Source: Oscillospiraceae bacterium (lineage in GTDB: Bacteria; Bacillota; Clostridia; Oscillospirales; CAG-272). Taken from it: DNA of 41,298 bases. Positions within the stretch are counted from its first letter, which is position 1; each line of letters starts with the position of its first letter. This document shows, in pieces, positions 17,618 to 24,932 of the stretch. The notes under the pieces were generated by a model. The model saw only the letters and a program-made list of their open reading frames with translations. It was not told where the DNA came from and searched no databases. Position numbers and translations under genes: made by a program. The DNA lies in assembly GCA_015065215.1 (NCBI GenBank), contig SVQT01000014.1, positions 1-41,298 of the forward strand. Direction: 5' to 3'.

Positions 17618-18580
17618 ATGAAAAAAATATTTGTTTTTTTCCTTGTTGTTTTCTTCTCCTTTTCTGTGCTTGTGACCGCCTTTGGCTACGCGCAGCTCTC
17701 AAACACCTTTACAGTTCGAGGCAGAACCTCAGCCATCATACAGGAGGGTGTGTTCATCTCAAACGTGACTCCCCTTGCGTTGAGCGATGCCACAGAGACG
17801 GTCAACGGCTATGCGCAACGCGTCCTGAACACCACGGTATCACTTGGGGACAGTACAGACGCTTCGGTTTCCTACCACGTGGAGTTCTTCAACAACGACA
17901 CCAAGGATATGGCCTACAACGGTATGACCTATGAGGAGAATGCCTACGATAACCAAAGCATCTCCTTTGCCGTGAGCGACGTGCTGGACGGCACCGTAAT
18001 ACCTGTGGGAGGCACGCTTTCTCTGACCCTAACCCTATCCCGCCGGGCAGAAGCTGCCGAAAACGGGGCGCTCTGCGCGGTGATCGGATTTCAATTTGGT
18101 GAGGTGGTCGTATTTGAGGGCGATGACGGATATTTTGAGCCGGGAGAAAACTACAAAAAACTGGTGGGGCAAATTATTTCCAATTCAAACGGCTACGGTC
18201 TGAACGACGAGCACAAGGGATACGTGATCCACACCGAAGTCAAGGAGAACGGCACCCTTTACAGCATTGACAAAGTCCAGGGCGGTAACATAGACAAGAT
18301 GCTGGATGCCATGCAGTCCGCGACCGCAAATATTGACTTTCTCTTTCAATACGTCAGCGATAGCGAGTACATCGTCTACTTCTTCAGCCGAAGCGACGCC
18401 ATTGTTGGCGAGAATACAACCGTTTACAAGCAATTCTTTCACTTTAACGGCACCGAATGGGTTGCGGGCTCTGCTCTGCTCGGCCACGCCCCCATAAAGG
18501 AAATCGTACGCCCCAAAGCGACTGCGATCTCGATTTTGCCTGCCGACTGGGTCGTTGGCGCGCTGCCGCCAAAACAATAA
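17618..18580 (+). CDS. Second exported protein with SipW-type signal peptide
   Basis: A 320-residue protein. The N-terminus (KKIFVFFLVVFFSFSVLVTAF, then GYAQLSNTFTVRGRTS) parallels that of the TasA-like protein at the start of the locus: long hydrophobic core, GYA then a beta strand. The first ~160 residues are beta-rich (LNTTVSLGDSTDASVSYHVEFF). The C-terminal half differs and has no recognised domain. AAAGGAG lies 9 nt before the ATG. It follows the DUF5305-like gene by 36 bp and closes the operon before a terminator. Likely a minor or capping subunit for a surface structure; this is inferred from position only. Confidence 0.72.
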   Translation: MKKIFVFFLVVFFSFSVLVTAFGYAQLSNTFTVRGRTSAIIQEGVFISNVTPLALSDATETVNGYAQRVLNTTVSLGDSTDASVSYHVEFFNNDTKDMAYNGMTYEENAYDNQSISFAVSDVLDGTVIPVGGTLSLTLTLSRRAEAAENGALCAVIGFQFGEVVVFEGDDGYFEPGENYKKLVGQIISNSNGYGLNDEHKGYVIHTEVKENGTLYSIDKVQGGNIDKMLDAMQSATANIDFLFQYVSDSEYIVYFFSRSDAIVGENTTVYKQFFHFNGTEWVAGSALLGHAPIKEIVRPKATAISILPADWVVGALPPKQ

Positions 18581-18588
18581 AACAAACC

Positions 18589-18620
18589 GCCGATGAGGTC
18601 TCTTTCGATTCCTCATCGGC
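18589..18620 (+). terminator. Terminator of the SipW locus
   Basis: A perfect 10-bp stem (18589-18598 and 18611-18620) with a 12-nt loop, followed by TTATTCTTTGTTTTTT. Confidence 0.85.
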
Positions 18621-18640
18621 TTATTCTTTGTTTTTTACAT

Positions 18641-18654
18641 CCCCAAATTTGGGG
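18641..18654. repeat. 14-bp perfect palindrome CCCCAAATTTGGGG
   Basis: It lies between the SipW-locus terminator and the next hairpin. Its role is unknown: too short-looped for a usual terminator, it is more like a protein-binding site or extruded hairpin. Confidence 0.6.
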
Positions 18655-18674
18655 ACATCATTGGATCAATTTAT

Positions 18675-18704
18675 CCCCGTGTATCCATTAGTTGATACAC
18701 GGGG
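18675..18704 (+). terminator. Second hairpin between convergent genes
   Basis: A perfect 11-bp stem (18675-18685 and 18694-18704) with an 8-nt loop, followed by CGTTGTTTTC on the plus strand. It is probably a back-up terminator. Confidence 0.55.
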
Positions 18705-18725
18705 CGTTGTTTTCTTTTACAACAA

Positions 18726-18753
18726 CAAAGGCCCCGCAAAAGCGAGGCCTTTG
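18726..18753 (-). terminator. Terminator of rplM-rpsI
   Basis: Twelve-nt arms with one mismatch (18726-18737 and 18742-18753), AAAA loop, 20 bp beyond the rpsI stop. The U-tract on the minus strand is weak (TTGTTGTAAAAG). Confidence 0.65.
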
Positions 18754-18772
18754 AATTTGCGCAATATACCAA

Positions 18773-19174
18773 TTATCTCTTGGAGAACTGGGGAGCGCGG
18801 CGTGCGGCTTTGAGGCCGTACTTCTTTCTTTCCTTCATACGAGGATCGCGGCGCAGGAAGCCGGCAGCCTTGAGGGCAGCGCGGTAGTTGGGGTCAGCCT
18901 GCAACAGCGCACGGGCGAGGCCGTGGCGGATAGCGCCTGCCTGGCCGGAGATACCGCCGCCCACAACGGTGGCGATGATGTCGAACTTGCCGGCGGTGCC
19001 GGTAGCGCCAAAGGGTTGGTTCACAATGAGCTTGAGCGTCTCAAGGCCAAAATAATCGTCGATGTCGCGGCCGTTGATGGTGATCACACCGGTGCCGGGA
19101 ACGATACGAACGCGGGCGATGGACTTCTTTCTTCTACCGGTACCGTAGAAGTAGGGCTTTGCACTAGTATACAT
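18773..19174 (-). CDS. rpsI: 30S ribosomal protein S9 (uS9)
   Basis: A 133-residue protein with the full S9 signature: [17 protein letters not shown] near the N-terminus, [19 protein letters not shown] in the middle, and the C-terminal basic tail ending RRAPQFSKR that reaches the tRNA anticodon in the P site. It lies 26 bp downstream of rplM, the standard pairing. The ribosome site (AAAGGA) is somewhat distant from the ATG. Confidence 0.98.
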   Translation of the reverse strand: MYTSAKPYFYGTGRRKKSIARVRIVPGTGVITINGRDIDDYFGLETLKLIVNQPFGATGTAGKFDIIATVVGGGISGQAGAIRHGLARALLQADPNYRAALKAAGFLRRDPRMKERKKYGLKAARRAPQFSKR

Positions 19175-19200
19175 ATCTCTATTTACCGTCCTTTCCGAAA

Positions 19201-19623
19201 TTACAGCTCGATGGGCTTCTGAGCAGCGTGGTTATGCTCAGCACCGGCATAGACCTTCAGACGAGTGAAAGCCTTAGCGCCCAGGGTGTTGTGAGGGAGC
19301 ATACCCTTCACAGCCAGCTCCATAGCCATCTCGGGGCGGGTTGCCATCAGGGTCTTGTACTGAACTTCTTTCAGACCGCCGATGTAACCGGAATGGTGAC
19401 GGTAGTACTTCTGCTCCAGCTTTTTGCCGGTCAGAACAGCCTTGTCAGCGTTGATGATGATAACGAATTCACCGCAGTCAACATGAGGGGTGAACTCAGG
19501 GCGATGCTTACCGCGCAGAATGTTAGCGGCGGTAACAGCAGTCTTACCAAGAGGCTTGTTAGCGGCGTCAATGACGTACCACTTGCGCTCAATGGTTTCA
19601 GCTTTTGCCATAAAAGTGGACAT
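19201..19623 (-). CDS. rplM: 50S ribosomal protein L13 (uL13)
   Basis: A 140-residue ribosomal protein with the conserved [29 protein letters not shown] and [19 protein letters not shown] segments. Start at ATG 19623 with GGAGG 8 nt upstream; an internal Met five codons later is less well placed. The 5' leader is only about 40 nt, so the structured L13 leader known from some Firmicutes is absent. Confidence 0.98.
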   Translation of the reverse strand: MSTFMAKAETIERKWYVIDAANKPLGKTAVTAANILRGKHRPEFTPHVDCGEFVIIINADKAVLTGKKLEQKYYRHHSGYIGGLKEVQYKTLMATRPEMAMELAVKGMLPHNTLGAKAFTRLKVYAGAEHNHAAQKPIEL

Positions 19624-19667
19624 TGCAAATTCCTCCAGATATTATTTTGAAATTTTCGGACTTGCAC

Positions 19668-19696
19668 ATTATATCATACCCCCAGTGGCTTGTCAA
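19668..19696 (-). promoter_or_regulatory. Consensus promoter of rplM-rpsI
   Basis: Minus-strand TTGACA (19691-19696) and TATAAT (19668-19673) with a 17-bp spacer, as expected for a strongly expressed ribosomal operon. Confidence 0.88.
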
Positions 19697-19870
19697 CCCC
19701 TTTTTTGAAAAAAATCCGAATATTTTGATTTAGCACCGCAATACCTCTCGTTTTCTCGTTTTTTTGTGTGTTTTCCTCGTTTTTTCTAAATGGCCATACA
19801 CAAAATTTTTGTGCTATTGAAAAGTAAAACCGCATAGAATGGAAAGAAACGCTTGCTTGGAGGTAAAAAC

Positions 19871-20824
19871 ATGAACAATACATATCGCCCCGAGGGGATG
19901 CGAATCGCCACCAAAGAAAACAAAGAAGCGCTTTCCTGCCCCGAAGCACTGGAAAAGGCTTACCGGCAAGGGCGCATTTTAGAGGCGCCCGCTTTGCTTT
20001 GCGACAATCAAATGCGACTGCATGTTGATCTTGGCTGTATGCGCGGTCTGATCGAGCGGGAGGAGGCCGTCTGGTGTCGCCCGGGTGAGAGCATCAAAGA
20101 CATTGCTGTCATTACCCGTGTAGGAAAGCCTGTCTCCTTTAAAATTTTAGGCTTTGGTGAGGAAGACGGAGAGCGGATCGCGCTCCTTTCCCGCAAAGCG
20201 GCACAAAGCGAGTGCGCTGTCAATTTTCTCTCAAAGCTCACCCCCGGTGACATCATTCCCGCCAAGGTTACGCATCTGGAAAATTATGGCGCTTTTGTCG
20301 ATATTGGTTGCGGAATTTCCTCGTTGCTATCTATTGATTGCATTTCTGTTTCCCGCATTACCCATCCGCGGGAACGGCTTACCGCCGGCATGCAGATCTT
20401 TGTCGCGGTAAAAAGCATGGATACCGAGCTGAAACGAATTTTTGTAACCATGAAGGAGCTGCTTGGCACTTGGGAGGAAAACGCCGCCCGGTTTGAAGCG
20501 GGTCAAACGGTAATGGGCCGTGTGCGCAGCATTGAGAGCTACGGCATCTTTGTAGAGCTTGCCCCCAATCTTGCGGGGCTGGCAGAGCTCCGTGGCAGCG
20601 TCGGCACACCGATCCGCACCGCGGTGGGTGATCTGGCGGCAGTGTACATCAAAAGCATTCTGCCGGAGCGCATGAAGATCAAGCTGGTGATCATCGACTC
20701 TCACGCCGACGCGGAATATCCGGAAGCGCCGCGGTATTTTATTGATCCCGCGAAAACACCCCGCTTGGATTATTGGGAATACTCCCCCGCTTGCAGCTCC
20801 CGGCTGATCGAAACCATATTTTAA
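19871..20824 (+). CDS. S1 RNA-binding domain protein
   Basis: A 317-residue protein with at least two clear S1 (OB-fold) repeats: about 120-190 (GDIIPAKVTHLENYGAFVDIGCGI ... RIFVTMKELLG) and about 200-270 (GQTVMGRVRSIESYGIFVELAP). A degenerate third lies near 40-110. It is shorter than ribosomal protein S1 and resembles the small S1-like proteins of Clostridia; a role in mRNA binding or translation is inferred. The ATG at 19871 follows TGGAGGT by 6 nt. The gene stands alone and divergent from rplM. No strong promoter is visible; TAGAAT at about 19836 is a possible -10. Confidence 0.85.
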   Translation: MNNTYRPEGMRIATKENKEALSCPEALEKAYRQGRILEAPALLCDNQMRLHVDLGCMRGLIEREEAVWCRPGESIKDIAVITRVGKPVSFKILGFGEEDGERIALLSRKAAQSECAVNFLSKLTPGDIIPAKVTHLENYGAFVDIGCGISSLLSIDCISVSRITHPRERLTAGMQIFVAVKSMDTELKRIFVTMKELLGTWEENAARFEAGQTVMGRVRSIESYGIFVELAPNLAGLAELRGSVGTPIRTAVGDLAAVYIKSILPERMKIKLVIIDSHADAEYPEAPRYFIDPAKTPRLDYWEYSPACSSRLIETIF

Positions 20825-20831
20825 CAAAGAA

Positions 20832-20873
20832 GGCACAAACGCCAAGTCCGCGTTCGGAGTTGACGGTTGTGCC
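20832..20873. terminator. Shared terminator of the S1 gene and FAD oxidoreductase gene
   Basis: Nineteen-nt arms with three mismatches (20832-20850 and 20855-20873), followed on the plus strand by CTTTTATTATT. It lies between convergent genes. Confidence 0.75.
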
Positions 20874-20879
20874 CTTTTA

Positions 20880-22715
20880 TTATTCGTAAAGTCTGACCTC
20901 AAAAATCCGTGCCTCCGGGGCACCGTTGGTGGCCAGCACCCTGACGGTGACGGTGTCACACGAGACCCCGCCCAAGCGAATGCGGCAAAGGCGCTGATAG
21001 TTGCCGCGGATCTCCTGCTTTTCCACCACCTGACCGTCAAGGGACAGGATCAGATCAAAATCCTTTACCAGCTCGGCAGGGATGCCCACCAGCTGTTGCT
21101 TTTGGCGGCGGGAGGACAGGGTGATCTTTTTCTCTAAATCAAAATTGGAGTCAAAGATCAGCTGCGCTGTCTTTAGCCTTGCGGGGGCGGCAAGCGAAAG
21201 CGTCAGTGTCTCTCCGTTTTGCGAAAGCCCCAGGGAGCGCCACGCGTTGCTCTTCTCCCCTACCCGGCGAGAAACGCCGTTGAGCACATTGTTCGCCTCA
21301 TAACCGTTTTGCGCGCTTGTGGCGGTAACGGTAGCGCCACGTGCCAGATCGGCGGGGTCCCGGTTCAAGCGGCCGGGGAGGTAACAGTCATCCTTGAGCA
21401 GGGTCTCTTGCAATTGATCCATCTTCACCTGACGAATATCGTTGCTATCAGCGGCGGCAAGCAGCGCGGCGGCGGTGCCGATGGCTTGACCGCCAATGGC
21501 GCAGGTTCCCATGACACGGGCGCTTGCCATAGCCAGCTTACTGGCGCCCATACAGCGGCCGCCGACAAACAGATTGGTAAAGCCCTTCACGCAATAGGAG
21601 CGATACGGAATATCATAAGAGCCGGGCACCTCGTAAACGAAGGATGGGATCTGATCAAACTTGAAAAGCCCCACATGGTTATCAATATGCCAACCGCCAT
21701 AGGCAACCGCGTCCGCAAAGCGGCGCCCTTCCAAGAGGTCGGTCTCGCACAGCATATAATCGCACTCGATGCGGCGGCTTTCCCGTGTGCCGGGGAGCAT
21801 ACCGACCCAGGTCAGCTCAAAATTGTCAGCCCCGTGATCGCCGCCGTTTTTGATATGATCCCAAACGCCGTAAACGGCACGCACCAGCTGATCGCGGATT
21901 TCTTCATATTCCTCAATGATATTTTCCTTTTCCCCGGGGATCTCGATCCACCAATAGCCGTAGTCCTGGGCGTAGCCGTCAAAGAGCATGCGGCGCTCCT
22001 CTTCGGTGGTGCTATCAAGGATCTCCTTGGGGAGCTCCAACGAGTGCTTGCGGTATTTGAGCTGCTCCTCTGTAAAGCGCATCGCATCCACCGGCGGCAC
22101 AAAGGGCACCGGATGCCCGCGGTCCGCCGCTTTGAAAAGCAACGTGTTTCCCATACGGTCATTGTTTGCCTTTGTTGGAGCGTGTAGCTCGCCGAATTCG
22201 GCTTTTGCCTCACTACCCGTGCGGAAGGTGGCACCCACAAAGGCGGAAAGCGTGCCGTTGCCGGTGCAATCGGCAAAAAAGCGCCCCGAGATAAAGAGAC
22301 GGCGCTCGGTGGACATTTGATAGGCCTCGATCTCCTTTACCGTTCCCTGCTCGGTCTTTACGCCGAACATGGTGGTATTCAGATAAACGGTAAGGTTCGG
22401 CTCTTTTTTGACAGCGTCAAAGAGCACCGCGTCCCAGATAGAAAAATTATAGCTATCATTCACGCGCTTATTGGAAAGCATCAGCTCATGCAAAATGCCG
22501 CCCTCGGAAAGATCCGGCTTTTTCATATTGGCTGTGGCACCGCACACATGCATACGAATCTCACTGCTGGCATTGCCGCCAAGCACAGGGCGGTCGTGGA
22601 TCAGTGCCACGCGGGCGCCGTTTCTTGCCGCCGCCATGGCGGCACAAACGCCGGTCAGGCCGCCGCCGACCACCACAAAATCGTAGTTTTCTCTTGATAC
22701 GTTTTGCTCAAACAT
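20880..22715 (-). CDS. FAD-dependent oxidoreductase with C-terminal galactose-binding-like domain
   Basis: A 611-residue protein of the FAD_oxidored (PF12831-like) group. Residues 10-40 form the dinucleotide fold (DFVVVGGGLTGVCAAMAAARNG), followed by the GGNASSEIRMHVCG segment typical of these proteins. A second FAD contact is FADCTGNGTLSAFVGA. From about residue 445 (LARGATVTATSAQNGYEAN) the sequence resembles an F5/8-type carbohydrate-binding beta sandwich. There is no signal peptide. These proteins occur with sugar-degrading genes in gut anaerobes; the substrate is unknown. The ATG at 22715 follows AGGAGGG by 6 nt; the frame is open upstream through the promoter and is not used. Divergent from a GntR regulator. 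Confidence 0.85.
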   Translation of the reverse strand: MFEQNVSRENYDFVVVGGGLTGVCAAMAAARNGARVALIHDRPVLGGNASSEIRMHVCGATANMKKPDLSEGGILHELMLSNKRVNDSYNFSIWDAVLFDAVKKEPNLTVYLNTTMFGVKTEQGTVKEIEAYQMSTERRLFISGRFFADCTGNGTLSAFVGATFRTGSEAKAEFGELHAPTKANNDRMGNTLLFKAADRGHPVPFVPPVDAMRFTEEQLKYRKHSLELPKEILDSTTEEERRMLFDGYAQDYGYWWIEIPGEKENIIEEYEEIRDQLVRAVYGVWDHIKNGGDHGADNFELTWVGMLPGTRESRRIECDYMLCETDLLEGRRFADAVAYGGWHIDNHVGLFKFDQIPSFVYEVPGSYDIPYRSYCVKGFTNLFVGGRCMGASKLAMASARVMGTCAIGGQAIGTAAALLAAADSNDIRQVKMDQLQETLLKDDCYLPGRLNRDPADLARGATVTATSAQNGYEANNVLNGVSRRVGEKSNAWRSLGLSQNGETLTLSLAAPARLKTAQLIFDSNFDLEKKITLSSRRQKQQLVGIPAELVKDFDLILSLDGQVVEKQEIRGNYQRLCRIRLGGVSCDTVTVRVLATNGAPEARIFEVRLYE

Positions 22716-22748
22716 AAAAGACCCTCCTTTTGCGCTCTTACTGGATTT

Positions 22749-22777
22749 ATTGTAACGCAGATCTGCGATGCGGTCAA
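22749..22777 (-). promoter_or_regulatory. Promoter of the FAD oxidoreductase gene
   Basis: Minus-strand TTGACC (22772-22777) and TACAAT (22749-22754), spacer 17 bp. A 12-bp palindrome fills most of the spacer. Confidence 0.8.
22756..22767. promoter_or_regulatory. Palindromic operator candidate CGCAGATCTGCG
   Basis: A perfect 12-bp palindrome between the -35 and -10 of the FAD oxidoreductase promoter. A bound repressor there would block RNA polymerase. The divergent GntR protein is the obvious candidate. Confidence 0.6.
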
Positions 22778-22793
22778 GAGAAAAGGACAAAAA

Positions 22794-22807
22794 AGAACGT
22801 ATGTTCT
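22794..22807. promoter_or_regulatory. Second inverted repeat AGAAC-GTAT-GTTCT
   Basis: Five-bp arms with a 4-bp centre lie between the two divergent promoters, about 17 bp upstream of the FAD gene -35 and 40 bp upstream of the gntR -35. It is another candidate site for the GntR regulator or an activator. Confidence 0.45.
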
Positions 22808-22846
22808 CTTATTTTTTCAAAAAAACAAACATTTGAAGACTATGTA

Positions 22847-22875
22847 TTGATTTTTGAACAAAGAAGTGCTATAAT
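22847..22875 (+). promoter_or_regulatory. Promoter of the GntR regulator
   Basis: TTGATT (22847-22852) and TATAAT (22870-22875) with a 17-bp spacer; TGC before the -10 makes it an extended -10. It lies 24 bp before the ATG at 22899. Confidence 0.78.
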
Positions 22876-22898
22876 CAAAAAAAACGAAGGTGAGTGAC

Positions 22899-23633
22899 AT
22901 GGCAAAACGATATTTGGAAATCCGCCGCGAGATCTGCCGCAGGATCGACAGCGGCGAGTGGCAGGTGGGCTACAAGCTCCCCAAGGAGACCGCGCTTTGC
23001 GTGCAGTTTGACGTGGGCAGGACCACGGTGCGTCACGCCCTTTGCGCGCTGGTGGAGGAGGGCAAGCTTCGCCGCGTCAAGGGAACGGGAACCTTCGTCA
23101 GTCGTCCGCAAATTCTGGAAAAGACTACCTTTTTCATCCAAAGCTTCGCAAAGGAGCTGAAAAGTCAAGGGCTTTCCTGCCGGACCGAGGTGCTGGAGTG
23201 CCGCACCCTGCGCGGTGCGGAAAATGCCGTCTATGCGGCATTACAGCTGCCAAACAACGCGCCCGTATGGAAGCTGCGCCGTCTGCGCTATTCGGATGAG
23301 CTGCTGGAAAAGGGCCCCATCACCCTGACCACCTCCTACTTCCCCGAGGAGATCGGCAAGCGGTTGGAGGGATATGATTTTGAGACCACCTCGCTTTACA
23401 GCGCCATGCAAGAGATCCGCACCGTGCGCGCGCGCAGCGAAAAAACCGTTTCCGCCACCAAGCTACCCCCAAAGGATTGCCGCTTGCTCTCTGCCGACAC
23501 CGAGGACCTGTTTTTGACGGTGACCTCTGTTTCCTGCGATCACGCGGGGCGACCCATTGAATACTGCGTCAGCTACTTCCCCGTTGACCGCCACACCTTC
23601 CGCCTGCACGTGGTCACCGACGGAGAGGGATGA
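22899..23633 (+). CDS. GntR/HutC-family transcriptional regulator (UTRA domain)
   Basis: A 244-residue regulator. Residues 1-70 are the winged helix of GntR proteins (YLEIRREICRRIDSGEWQVGYKLP, FDVGRTTVRHAL, GKLRRVKGTGTFV). Residues about 85-240 are a UTRA effector domain (IQSFAKELKSQGLSCRTEVL ... RPIEYCVSYFPVDRHTFRLHV), which in HutC-type proteins binds a small sugar phosphate or similar ligand. The ATG at 22899 has AAGGTGAG 5 nt upstream; a GTG at 22890 would lie in that site. It is divergent from the FAD oxidoreductase gene and probably controls it from the palindromes between them. Confidence 0.92.
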   Translation: MAKRYLEIRREICRRIDSGEWQVGYKLPKETALCVQFDVGRTTVRHALCALVEEGKLRRVKGTGTFVSRPQILEKTTFFIQSFAKELKSQGLSCRTEVLECRTLRGAENAVYAALQLPNNAPVWKLRRLRYSDELLEKGPITLTTSYFPEEIGKRLEGYDFETTSLYSAMQEIRTVRARSEKTVSATKLPPKDCRLLSADTEDLFLTVTSVSCDHAGRPIEYCVSYFPVDRHTFRLHVVTDGEG

Positions 23634-23644
23634 AAAGAGGATAA

Positions 23645-23842
23645 GTCATGAGCGCCGAACAAAAAACACACGAAAAAGAATAGAACAAGCCGCTTTGCCA
23701 TCAAAAGTGATGGTGAAGCGGCTTTTCGGTAGAAATTCTATCGAATTTCATTTTTTATGTGTGTTTTTTTAGTTGCGCTCTCGGCACTCGACGTATATGA
23801 TACGCCTATCGTACCGAGATCACATCTTCTGCATCTCATGAC
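23645..23842. repeat. Dispersed ~198-bp intergenic repeat, copy 1
   Basis: Nearly identical by eye to 30097-30295. The ends form an 8-bp inverted repeat (GTCATGAG ... CTCATGAC). Inside: AAAAAACACAC (23661-23671) pairs with GTGTGTTTTTT (from 23759), enclosing a hairpin with 17-nt arms (23687-23703 and 23708-23724) followed by TTTT. A second module pairs CTCGG (23780) with CCGAG (23814), with CGTAT/ATACG nested inside. It lies 11 bp after the gntR stop, between convergent genes, so it may also terminate transcription. No credible protein is encoded, and I see no clear target-site duplication. Confidence 0.85.
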
Positions 23843-23859
23843 GCAGCCCTTTTGTCTTT

Positions 23860-24741
23860 TTATATTTCCTCCACCATCTCGCACACATAGGCGCGATGCC
23901 CCGCGGCAAGCAGGGCCGCCTTGGCACGCTCGGCATCCGACGCATCCGCAAAAATGCCCCACACCGAGGGGCCGCTGCCGCTCATCATAGCGGCGCTTGC
24001 GCCATAGTCGCACATGGTCTCCTTGATCTCACCCACCACAGGGCGGATCGGCTGGATGACCTCCTCAAACATATTATAAAAATGCGGTTTTGCCTCGGTA
24101 AGTATGCCGCTTCGCATAGCCGCAAGAATTGGTAGGAGATGATCGGGCGCGCTCTCACCGCCCTCTTGGAAATTACGGTATTTCCGATCCAGCTCCCCAA
24201 AGGCCACCGGCGTAGAAACGCCCTCGCCGCCAATGGCGACCACCAGGGTGCCGCGCAAGCGGTTCTCAATCGGCTCCATCACCTCGCCAATGCCGCGGCA
24301 AAGACGGGTGCCGCCCACCACGCAAAAGGGCACGTCGGCACCGATGCCCGCGGCAATCTCGCAGAGCTCCGCCTCGGTAAAACGGCGGCCATCCAGCTCG
24401 TTGAGCGCCCTTAGCATGGCCGCCGCGTCAGCGGAACCGCCGCCCATCCCCGCTTGCATGGGGATCTGCTTTTCCAGCTTGACACAAACGCCAAAGGGCA
24501 TGCCGCTTTTGGCAAAATAAGCCTTGGCCGCGCGGCAGACGAGATTGCTGTCATCGGCGGGCAATACACCGCCGGTATCGAGCGAAATACCCTCTCCCCC
24601 GACGCGCTCTACCGACAAGGTATCAGCAAGAGAGACGCTTTGCATCACAGTCACCAAATCGTGATAACCGTTCGGACGCTTCCCCGTCACGGCCAGATAT
24701 AAATTGATTTTGGCATTTGCCTTCACGCGCAACGCGGCCAT
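23860..24741 (-). CDS. ispE: 4-diphosphocytidyl-2-C-methyl-D-erythritol kinase
   Basis: A 293-residue GHMP kinase that phosphorylates CDP-methylerythritol in the non-mevalonate isoprenoid pathway. It shows AKINLYLAVTGKRPNGYHDL at the N-terminus, the ATP loop PMQAGMGGGSADAAAML, and the C-terminal SGSGPSVWGIF motif. The ATG follows AAAGGAG by 6 nt. It stands alone behind its own promoter and converges on the gntR gene across repeat copy 1. Confidence 0.97.
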   Translation of the reverse strand: MAALRVKANAKINLYLAVTGKRPNGYHDLVTVMQSVSLADTLSVERVGGEGISLDTGGVLPADDSNLVCRAAKAYFAKSGMPFGVCVKLEKQIPMQAGMGGGSADAAAMLRALNELDGRRFTEAELCEIAAGIGADVPFCVVGGTRLCRGIGEVMEPIENRLRGTLVVAIGGEGVSTPVAFGELDRKYRNFQEGGESAPDHLLPILAAMRSGILTEAKPHFYNMFEEVIQPIRPVVGEIKETMCDYGASAAMMSGSGPSVWGIFADASDAERAKAALLAAGHRAYVCEMVEEI

Positions 24742-24770
24742 AGAAATCTCCTTTATAAAAGTTTTACTTT

Positions 24771-24799
24771 AATATATCACAAAACTCGTTTTTTTGCAA
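24771..24799 (-). promoter_or_regulatory. Promoter of ispE
   Basis: Minus-strand TTGCAA (24794-24799) and TATATT (24771-24776), spacer 17 bp, about 30 bp before the ATG. Confidence 0.7.
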
Positions 24800-24847
24800 T
24801 AAAGCGGCAAAATTTTATTTTTTTTTGGCAATGTGTGATTTTCCACC

Positions 24848-24875
24848 TTGACGAATTTGAGAAAATGGGTATAAT
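24848..24875 (+). promoter_or_regulatory. Promoter of the AI-2E/DUF4234 gene
   Basis: TTGACG (24848-24853) and TATAAT (24870-24875), spacer 16 bp, divergent from the ispE promoter. Confidence 0.7.
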
Positions 24876-24932
24876 ATATATTACATCTTTTATTTTGTCT
24901 TTTAACCATTGAACAAGAGCTCGGAGGTAATC

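Noticed and set aside
21219-22187. A 322-codon plus-strand frame opposite the FAD oxidoreductase
   Set aside because: Antisense to a gene with a clear FAD-binding fold and start; no independent signals.
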